From the NCBI GenBank assembly GCA_022410635.1, contig JAJVDF010000653.1, positions 348,713-412,712 of the forward strand: 64,000 bases of DNA. The letters are read 5' to 3'. The notes below the pieces were generated by a model. That model saw only the letters and a list, made by a program, of their open reading frames with translations, made no database searches and was not told where the DNA came from. Both the position numbers and the translations under genes were made by a program. Shown here in pieces: positions 55,946 to 64,000 of this stretch (its first letter is position 1; each line of letters opens with the position of its first letter). The DNA comes from Tretioscincus oriximinensis. Its lineage: Eukaryota; Chordata; Lepidosauria; Squamata; Gymnophthalmidae.

Positions 55946-57910
55946 GAAACTCATTATATGCTACTAACTCATTACATAAATTTTTGGTCTTGATCTGATC
56001 TTTACAACAGAATAGTTTGTTAAAAACCTGTTGATAGCAGGGCTGATGGATACAAATCATTTTCTGATAAGATTTGTTCTCACTGTAATATTGCTCTTCT
56101 GTCTGGGTGAGATGATGTGTCTCAAAACCTTGTAGAATTCAAGCCATTTATAAACACCGTAGGGAAATTACTGCTTGATATGATGGTGGTCTTATGAAGT
56201 CCCTGGTCTTTCTCTCACTCTCTATGCTGGCCGCTTTCAGCTAAAGTTGCAATGGTCTTGTTTGTTCCATTGCTTGGTGGCTACCACAATCTCTTATCTG
56301 TAGTGTTTCTGGCTCCATCAGTGTATGCATTGAAACGTATAATAAAATAGATTTTTTTATCTAAACCTTTTAATGAAAGGCAGCTTATTGTTCTCTGGTC
56401 CTTATTTTTATTGAGTTAACTTTTGTTGTGTGTTTCATTATGATATAAGGTAGGAATATAAATAAAATGTCTGTAGAGAGCATTACTGATGTTTTGGGGG
56501 AAAGAACTTTGGAATATGTTTCCCCTAGATCACATGACATTTTAATGTTCTTAAGTGTTATTGATTGCACTGCAAAAAATATAAAATGTTCAATATGTGT
56601 GCATGTCTCTGTATGCAGTTACATGGAATTTTGACCAGACAGTTTGGCATTCCTTACTGGTTATACAAACTGTGGTGGAAACCTTCATATATCTTCATCA
56701 GCTGAATTTTTGTGTGATTGCATTGCACTTAAATCTGATTTAGTGCACATCTGATTTTAAGTAATTAAATTGTTTCAAATAATGCATAGGATTCCAGTTA
56801 AGCATTATCAGTTTTTTTGCATTTCCATTTAGGGAGGAAAAATTCATTGTTTTCTGGAAGGGGGTGATGCTTATTTTATTCAGCATTGCCAAAAAGAATT
56901 TACTTTCCTTGTTCTCGATTCTGCTAGTTAATGTTCTCTTTTTCCCCTTTAGCAGGCAAATCTTGTATAGATATAAAGAGCTAATAACTCTCAACAACCT
57001 CCAGTGGAGAAGTTATGCTTTGTTGCTAGGGAGTCAAGACTTACATAATGGGCCATCTACAACAACACAAGCATTGTTTGCAAATCCATTCACATGTTCA
57101 AATCCTATTTACCAAAGTCACAGAACACAATCCTGTCATTTATTCATGTGCTTTATTGTACAACCAGCATAAGTAAAAATGAGTTTTATTTATCTAGGTC
57201 ATTTGAGGAAAATGCCCTACATTTTATTATTTAACATTGTATTGTCTGGTTTCATTCATCTTTTCTTAGAAAAGGTATTCCTCTTTAGACCGTAATGTGC
57301 CTTTACACTTGTTTTATATTGTTACTGTTTTTATATGGAAATTGTTGTCAGTGATAGCTTCTGTTCCAAATCCAAATTGCAGCTTCTGTGGATCAATAAT
57401 CCCACAGAGGACAATTGTGATAAGGGATAGTGTAAACTTTCTCCTTTTCTCCTTGTAATTCCAATTCAGTATTATCAGTCTTGCACACTAAACTCTGTTA
57501 CACCAACTACTTTCACACAAGCCCTTTATAAATCTAGAATAATTAGTTCCTTGGTACGGTCTGAAACTTAAGATAGTGTTGGATATGTATTTCTGGAGAG
57601 TGGCAAATGTAGGGAGACATATAGGTGTAGGAATATTTTGTCCTCCTATGTATTCTGTAAAAAAAAATAGTCCTTGAGATATGCAGATTATACTTTTCTA
57701 TTTATGGAAGTAGAATAAATCAGGAAAATGAAAGCAAAATGCAAAATCTGAATTAATGTTAACACTGCTTTTTGTCGGTGTAATGTTATCTTGGCCATAT
57801 TACAGCTGATAGTAACAAGGTAAAGGTGGTAGATTTATGCTGGAGAATTAAGGTCATTAAATTCTAGAGAAAACGAGGACTACAGGAATGAGAAGCTTAG
57901 ACTAGATTAA
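55946..57910. other. Unrecognised DNA
   Basis: No exon or repeat supported. A pyrimidine tract ending CCCCTTTAGCAG at about 56944-56955 precedes an open stretch, but no donor or domain supports an exon. Confidence 0.4.
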
Positions 57911-58314
57911 TGAGATTCGGCGTACTCACTAACGATGACTGATCGATGACGCGAGGAGGTTTACCCTGAGGTCCGTATCACCCGCCCAGAAATAATCAGC
58001 GCACAGACGACTTCTTCAGGGTAACAGGAGACGTAGGAGGTCCACGAGTGTATGGAAGCCTCCAGANGAGACCGGGGTCTCCACTTTTATTGACAATCAG
58101 ATCAGAAGGNGTGTATGGATTTCATGACGGAGTGAAGAGGGCGGGGGGTGCCCAACGTGGGCAAATGACGTAGTACATTACACGTTATGCCCNCTCCCAA
58201 GTGGGCGCAGCCTGCGTACAGTAACCAATAGGGGAAGAGATAGGTGTGAGTGTGGTGTGCCTAATTACTGGAAACTTAGCTATCATTGAGAGCCCCTGTC
58301 AATCAAACCTGACA
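57911..58314 (-). mobile_element. Solo LTR of an endogenous retrovirus
   Basis: Ends TGAGATTCGG and AACCTGACA give TGTCAGG...TCTCA on the minus strand. A CAAT-like ATTGGTT (complement of about 58220) is followed by AATAAAAG (complement of 58084-58091) and then a U5-like stretch with a CTCGTGGACCTCC motif, as in simple-retrovirus LTRs. It is GC-richer than its flanks and has three undetermined bases. No primer-binding site, polypurine tract or viral gene adjoins it, so it is a solo LTR; the U3 boundary could extend to about 58584. Confidence 0.72.
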
Positions 58315-59150
58315 GGAAGATGATTCATGCCAAGGGTCCAGACTTCGATGACCTCTTGAGTGGCATAAACAATGAGGTGAGACCTAGGGTATACAGAAAA
58401 GGGGAAGAGGACTAAAGAGTGGCTTCCTTGGAACAATAGTGAAGCCTAGGGCAAGTTTGCACAAGAGATTGTCCCATAGGGAGTCAAGCCTGCCTTGGCC
58501 AGAGGCAAACAGTTGACATCCCAGTTGGTAATGGGATTTAAATGTGTCTATTGTTAGACAGTGCAAGAGTCAGGGCTACCCATCACAGGTGCCCCCAGGG
58601 AGAGGAAAGAGGGATTAAGAAAGTTCCTGAGTGTATACAGGGTTGAGGGAAAGGTCAGCTTGACCAAGGAAATTTTGAAAAATTCTTACCCAGAGGCCTC
58701 TTCTAGATAGCTAGTTCCAGCTATAACTGATATATTAATAATATATTTTATATCTAATAGTGTCCCAGGGGGAAATCCCCAACACTAGATTTTGAAGGCT
58801 AAGAGTGTTTCAGTGAAATGAAATCTCATAATTAAAGCAGTGCTCTTCAGAGTGCTTTTCATGTTCTTGAAAAACTGAGAGGAAAAAGATAAATGCCTTA
58901 AATTAAGGGTCTGGAAATAGTTGCTGAAAATACCCTGGACTGCAATGAAAGCAGTTGGTCAGTGATGATTGAAATAGACAATTTCTCCCACAATGCAGTT
59001 ATTATAACCTAAAGAGGTGACAGCAAACAGCCCAAATAGCTGTAAGAAAAAGTTAGAAAAATTCACAGAGGACATCAATGGTTAGTAGATTGGATTCCCT
59101 TGTACCATTTCCATGTTGGCTATACAGGCAGGAAATATCTAAAAGCCTTG
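58315..59150. other. Unrecognised DNA
   Basis: Adjoins the LTR but shows no retroviral motif. Confidence 0.4.
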
Positions 59151-59650
59151 TTTTCTTCAAAATGTACAGAAGCAATTGGTTATCCATTGAGTGAGATAGG
59201 ATGTTGGACTAGCTGCGCTAGTTTTCTCTATCACACAACACTAGGAGCAGGGGGCATTCCTTGAAACTGATGAGCAGAAAAGTGAGAACAGACAAAGGAA
59301 GAAAAAAAAACATCTAGAGTGGAACATCAGTCTGTGGAATTTACTTCCAGAAGAGGTGGTGGTAGCTAACAGCTTGGATGATTTCAAGTCAGGACTAGAC
59401 AGGTTTAGACAGGACTAGACTAGTGTGGATCTTTTGAAACTGCCTCTGGGATAAAGCAACAGGCAGTACTCCTGAAATACCATGTGCATATTTAGGCTTC
59501 TTCTGTTCAGACTGTCTAGGTGCATCTGATGGGCCTCTGTGTAAGACAGAATGCTGGACTAGATGGGCTCTGGCCTGATTCAGTATGGCTCTTATGTTCT
59601 TATGTTCGTATGGGCTGAGATCTGATCCAACAGAGCTCCTTATGTGCTAT
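59151..59650 (+). mobile_element. Old CR1 end split by a younger CR1
   Basis: CAGAAGCAATTGGTTATCCA...GATGTTGGACTAG before 59220 and TATGGGCTGAGATCTGATCC after 59608 are two halves of one CR1 3' end. The younger CR1 lies between them. Confidence 0.75.
59221..59608 (+). mobile_element. CR1 LINE 3' end, younger, nested
   Basis: TTTTCTCTATCACACAACAC through GGAATTTACTTCCAGAAGAG to TCTTATGTTCTTATGTTCG. A 24-bp stretch with CAGGACTAGACAGG-like sequence is duplicated internally (about 59391-59417). Confidence 0.85.
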
Positions 59651-60239
59651 GTTAGTAAGGACAGTTTTGTAGTCATCGAAAACTGATTTTTTTAAATAAA
59701 GACAGGACATAAAACTGACTTCTAAAAAGATCCCTAGCATTTAGATGGGGCGAGAAAAATTGCATGAAAGAAAATGCTATTTTAGTCAACAGGAATAAGC
59801 TCAATTTAGTATCTGTGGTTATCTGAATTTATAAGTAATTGTCTATGCTTATACTGTTACTTCTGATATTGAGATGAAAAATCGCAAGATGAATGAATTT
59901 TAGAGTTGGTTTGATCTCAGCTGGTTAAAATTTGCTAAGGAGAATTATATTCCCAATGGTACTTTTAATATGGTATACAATATTAATAACTAGTGGAAAA
60001 ACCTGTAGATACGGGCTTGGGTTTGACGGGAGAAGTTTGTCCCCCTGTGACTTTAGTGACAGTTTGCAAGAATCTCAAAACTAGTTTTTATTGATTGCAA
60101 CCTGTAGTTTTAGTATGCATAGGAACAGAAATAATGTCCATCCTGCCTCTTTCCTAGATTTCTAAGGACTTGAAAACCTATGCCACCAACAATGCTGGTG
60201 CAAAGAATTTAAAGGGATTCCTTCTTTTTTTGGTGGTAG
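59651..60239. other. Unrecognised DNA
   Basis: Nothing supported. Confidence 0.45.
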
Positions 60240-60668
60240 AGATGTATTGCTTTCGTAGATCCAATGGGATTCAGAATTACAGGTTCCTGGTGTCAGTGAG
60301 ACCCGTCTTTCGGTCACCAAAAATAGGGCATTCTCCTGTGTGGCCCCTACCTGGTGGAACATCCTCTCTATGAGTACTCGAGCAATTAAAAAACTGTTGA
60401 ATTTCTGGAGAGCTTGTAAAGCAGAGTTGTTCCGCCAGGCCTTTGGCTAGCTTCAGATCTGCTTCCATTGTTGTTTTAGTATTGCCCTTTGGATCTGAGT
60501 TGGTATACGTTGAGGGATTATGATTTTAATTTGTTTTTAAATATTTCCTGTATTTTTACTGGTTTTATATAATCTTGTATTTTATCGTTTTGTATTGCAC
60601 TGTGAGTCGCCCAGAGCCCTTTGTGGGGTGGGCAGGGTATAAATTAAATAGTAAAGTAAAGTAAAGAA
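60240..60668 (+). mobile_element. L2-like LINE 3' end
   Basis: Decayed C-terminus with AFSCVAPTWWN-like and LFRQAFG-like text (about 60330-60450), a long T-rich 3' UTR, GTGAGTCGCCCAGAGCCC...GGGCAGGGTATAA and a (TAAAG)n tail. Confidence 0.78.
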
Positions 60669-61693
60669 TTAGGGGTGCTTGCATGTTATATAACATTTAT
60701 CGATGCTACAATAAGACTTTCACAGCTTAATGCTTTTATTCTTTTACAAGCTACTGATGTCTTTATATGTCAATGGCATTGATAATCACAACTATGTGCC
60801 AACAAAATTAATTGTTATGCAATCCATAACAATTTTCGATGCATATCAAACTGTACATTGCTTTCTCTTGGGGAGTTTTGTCTTTATTAGAGGACTAAAT
60901 TCAGTCCACAGTTTATTGTTGAGTGCACACTTACCATTATATGACCTTTACTGCAGTTGCTGTACTTGAAGTGAAGAACTCATGCTTGACTAATGCCCAG
61001 TTGAAGTATTGGGCCATATGTATCTCAGAAGCAGATGCTTATAACTGTACACATATGCAAATTAACATTTGTAAAATGAAAATTTAAATATCTTTTCCCC
61101 TGCAACTGCTTGTTTCCTCCCCCTAGAATTTCAAAGTGGGAGAGTAGTGCATCCAAAATCAAAATAATTTTGGAAAATAAACATCTGCCCTTATTCCAGG
61201 ACCAGATGTATATATTTTCCTGTAGTGCAGTGTTTGGGAATACACATTATTTTGAGGGCAAAGGACAATGTCAGACCAATTAATTCAGTATCATGTTTCT
61301 CCTCTTCCCACCTACCTGGTATGCAATTTAATCTATTGGCAAAAGAGTGGGAGAGAGATTCTAAAACACAAGAGTTCATTTCACGATCCATGAAACTCCC
61401 AGCTTCCTGTTTTGACTTGATGTTAATATAAAAGGGATTGTCTTCAGTTTAGTTTGCATGGAGTACTCCCCTCACAGATTTCACAACTGAATCTTATATT
61501 TTCACATTTTTCTGTTTATCTTTAGGTTGTATTTTTGGTGCAGATTAATCCTATCAATTACACTATAGTTTCAGAAACTGCTCTTGTACAGTTGGAAACA
61601 CTTGAAGATTCTTTTCATTTATAGATAAGCTATAAGGTTTTTACTCAGCTTCAAGTGTAGGAGACTTGAATTAAAAATCAGGTTGAGAAATAT
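60669..61693. other. Unrecognised DNA
   Basis: Nothing supported. Confidence 0.45.
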
Positions 61694-64000
61694 GCAGTAG
61701 TAGTCTTTATTGATTAGTCTGTAGACCATATCAAATCAGGAGCAAGGCCCCCAGCTTTAAAATGTTAAAATAGAGTATACAATATAAATATATAATATAA
61801 ATCATGTTTAAAATCTCATATCGTGTACAAATTAGTTTAAAATGGGCAAGAGAACAAGTGCAGGGTAAAATGACATTTAAAATTAATCCTTAGGTCTTAG
61901 TGGCTCGAATCTTAGCAGCCTTTGTGATGTACAAGGCCACTCGAGTGGTAATGAATTTATCTCTCCCCTTCAGGAGCCAGGATACCTTCCCTCTAAAATG
62001 TAAAACATTATCCCTTTCAAAGAGAGGGGAAATGTAACGCTCTCTGATGTGATTATAAAAAGGGCAAACTAATAAAACGTGTGTTGTATCTTCTAGCTCT
62101 TTAATCTCGCAGGAACAAAGTCTCTCTTTAACTGGGATTTTCAAGTAACGTCCGCGGGTCATCTGTGTATCAAGCTGATCGAACCTCGCTCTAGTGAAGG
62201 CTAGCCGCAAATGGAGGGGTAGAGAGAACGTCAGGTAACTCTCCATCTTTACTTGCTGTTTACAGGCAGTTAAGTAGGGGATTGCTTTGGCTTGTGCAAT
62301 AGCAGCTATATCGTTTTGTGCTTCCACGTCGATAGTACGTTGTTTTAAAACTTCCAGAGCCTTATGTCCTATTGCTCCAAGGAAATCTAAGGACAGCCCA
62401 ATGTGGGTTAGTTTGTCTGTCAGAGCTGATAACCATGATGTCCTGGATCTTCTGACTGATTGTTCTTGTAAGCATAGGAAAGGCAGTCTATCCGGGGACA
62501 TACGTGTGATTTTTTGCCAGTAGTTGAATTGTCTAGATATAACTTGGCATTTCAAGGGAGCCGTTCCTAGTTCTGCCCTGACAGCTGCAGATGATGTTGA
62601 TCTAGGCAATCCCAATATCCAGCGCAGCTGTCTAAGCTGGAAAACCTCCAGTTTATACAAATTTGTGGAGCCCCAAATTTCAGCCCCATATAAAAGAATG
62701 GGCACTACTTTGGCTTTAAGGACCTCTAGGACAGGTCTGATAGTCCCCGGGTGTCTATAATTAATGAGTTTACGTAGCTGTAGCGCTGAGGGCTCGGCCT
62801 TGATTAGGCAGTTTTTGATGTGCAATGACCACGAGCCTTTGGCTGTGAAGGTAATGCCCAGGAACTTAGATGAACTAACCTGCTCGATGGATTGGCCGTT
62901 TAGCACCCATTTGTATTGCTTCTTTGAGTTCCCGAAAACCATAACCTTCGATTTTTCACAGTTTATGCGCAAGCTGTTGTCTGTACAGTATGAACTGAAC
63001 TGTTGGAGAGACCTCCTTAGTCCAACTGGTGTGGTCGCCATTAAAATCATATCGTCTGCATAGAGTAGGATATTTACTGTTCTGTCCATTATTTTCGGAC
63101 TGTGAAAGTTATAATGAGTTAAAACCTGTACAACATCGTTCACGTAGAAACAGAACAGGAAAGGTGCTAGAATACATCCTTGTCGCACTCCTAGCGATGT
63201 CTTTATTTCCTTTGACAGGGCGCCACTGATACCTGTTCGAACTTTTAAGGAAGTATCCGTATAGAGGACCATGATTAACAATAACAGCCTACGATCTATA
63301 TTAGTGGAGGCTAATTTGGACCATAATGTGTTTCGGTTAACTGAGTCGAAGGCTGCTGAGAGATCAATGAATGCGGTGTATAAATTTCTTCTCATGTCCA
63401 GGAAATTTTGTACAAGGTGCTGCAGCACAAAACAGTTGTCAGTGGTTGCTCTTGAGCAGCGAAATCCAGCTTGTTCTTCAGCTAGAATGTTGTTGCCTTC
63501 AGCCCACAGTTCTATTTTGTTTAGTAGAAGCTTAGCATAGATTTTTGCTACTATATCAATTAGGCTTATTGGCCTGTGGTTATGGGGGATTGATCTTTTT
63601 CCCTTTTTGTGTATTGGGATGATGATGCTCAGTTTCCACCCACTTGGGATTTGGCAGGAATTGTTTATGTGGGTAAAAAGACCTGCCAGTAGCTGAGCCC
63701 ACCAATCAATGTTGGATTTAAAGAGTTCTGGAGGTAGAAAGTCTTCACCTGGAGCTTTGTTGTTTTTTTGAGCGGCTACAATCACTTTGACTTCATTGAC
63801 AGATACAGGTGGCCACGAGGGTAGGGCACCAAGGTCCCTATGGGCCCATTCATTGACAGCTTCTTTATTATTAAATAGGTCCTTGTAGAAATCCTCCCAT
63901 TGTGCAGCAGGAATTGGCGACTCTAGTGCAAGGTGTGCGGTCTTCATTTTGCGGGACACGAGATTCCAGAATGTTACTGTATTTTGTTCATGAGCAGACA
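61694..64000 (-). mobile_element. Young non-LTR retrotransposon, continues past the right edge
   Basis: Minus-strand element with a 3' UTR (61694-61889) ending AATAAAGACTACTACTGC, i.e. a polyadenylation-like signal and a short CTA/CTG tandem end instead of poly(A). The coding part is open to the last base of the window. Confidence 0.88.
61890..64000 (-). CDS. Non-LTR retrotransposon ORF2, partial, intact
   Basis: At least 689 codons, no stop or frameshift, open through 64000 (further codons read ...NTVTFWNLVSRKMKT), so the true start is outside. RT motifs: NNKAPGEDFLPPELF near 66-80, HRPISLIDIVAKIYAKLL near 128-145, FIDLSAAFDSVNR near 197-209, LGVRQGCILAPFLF near 256-269, YADD at 300-303. 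The C-terminus has a CSCEI...EDTTHVLLVCPFYNH cluster, typical of I/Ingi-group and R4-like elements. I lean to a Vingi/Ingi-type element; the clade is not certain. The endonuclease would lie to the right. Intactness argues for recent activity. Confidence 0.85.
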   Translation of the reverse strand, partial: SAHEQNTVTFWNLVSRKMKTAHLALESPIPAAQWEDFYKDLFNNKEAVNEWAHRDLGALPSWPPVSVNEVKVIVAAQKNNKAPGEDFLPPELFKSNIDWWAQLLAGLFTHINNSCQIPSGWKLSIIIPIHKKGKRSIPHNHRPISLIDIVAKIYAKLLLNKIELWAEGNNILAEEQAGFRCSRATTDNCFVLQHLVQNFLDMRRNLYTAFIDLSAAFDSVNRNTLWSKLASTNIDRRLLLLIMVLYTDTSLKVRTGISGALSKEIKTSLGVRQGCILAPFLFCFYVNDVVQVLTHYNFHSPKIMDRTVNILLYADDMILMATTPVGLRRSLQQFSSYCTDNSLRINCEKSKVMVFGNSKKQYKWVLNGQSIEQVSSSKFLGITFTAKGSWSLHIKNCLIKAEPSALQLRKLINYRHPGTIRPVLEVLKAKVVPILLYGAEIWGSTNLYKLEVFQLRQLRWILGLPRSTSSAAVRAELGTAPLKCQVISRQFNYWQKITRMSPDRLPFLCLQEQSVRRSRTSWLSALTDKLTHIGLSLDFLGAIGHKALEVLKQRTIDVEAQNDIAAIAQAKAIPYLTACKQQVKMESYLTFSLPLHLRLAFTRARFDQLDTQMTRGRYLKIPVKERLCSCEIKELEDTTHVLLVCPFYNHIRERYISPLFERDNVLHFRGKVSWLLKGRDKFITTRVALYITKAAKIRATKT

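Noticed and set aside
55725..56060. Frames rich in Phe/Leu/Ser and, on the other strand, Glu/Arg
   Set aside because: Direct products of the polypyrimidine tract.
56944..57172. Possible exon after CCCCTTTAGCAG
   Set aside because: The frame continues from upstream intron-like sequence and has no donor or domain.
58315..58690. Internal retroviral region next to the 57.9-kb LTR
   Set aside because: No polypurine tract or primer-binding site at the junctions and no gag/pol-like translation.

Overview
The window looks like intronic and intergenic DNA of a sauropsid, most likely a squamate reptile (lizard or snake). The repeat mix points there: CR1 3' ends, an L2 LINE with matching L2-tailed tRNA-derived SINEs, diverse L1, Penelope-like fragments, hAT and Tc1-type MITEs and solo LTRs. 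The sequence is AT-rich and gene-poor, with one strong CpG island. No bacterial-style genes, operons or CRISPR arrays are present. The species cannot be fixed from the sequence alone.

Layout. 0-7 kb: CR1 and L2 remnants, a 5'-truncated L2 LINE with a long reverse-transcriptase (RT) frame (about 3.06-4.95 kb), and two copies of a 63-bp sequence on either side of it. 7-12 kb: a palindromic Penelope-like insertion, an L2 fragment and a hAT MITE. At 12.2 kb is the only convincing host coding exon: 74 bp, coiled-coil-like, with good splice sites, gene not identified. 12-22 kb: mostly unrecognised AT-rich DNA with MITEs, a CR1 end and two Penelope-like pieces. 22-34 kb: nested CR1s, two SINE families (one copy pair is inverted), a solo LTR inside a CR1 and an AT-rich element with an internal duplication. 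35.1-36.2 kb: a CpG island with splice-donor-like sites, probably the promoter and first exon of a plus-strand gene that is otherwise outside the window. 36.2-38 kb: a second palindromic insertion, then a three-layer nest (CR1 inside a Tc1-like MITE inside an LTR). 40.6 kb: a third palindromic insertion. 44-49 kb: hAT-type elements. 50.4-54.7 kb: one L1 inserted inside another, proven by a 12-bp target-site duplication. 57.9-61 kb: solo LTR, CR1 within CR1, L2 end. 61.7-64 kb: an uninterrupted RT frame of a young non-LTR element running off the right edge.

The most interesting signal is a set of three asymmetric snap-back (inverted-repeat) insertions at 7.7, 36.3 and 40.6 kb. Each is bounded by its own 12-13 bp direct repeat and each has one long and one truncated arm. 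Two carry a sequence resembling the core of the minimal hammerhead ribozymes known from Penelope-like retroelements. No set of host genes working together can be described here; the biology is the insertion history of retroelements and DNA transposons around one exon and one promoter.
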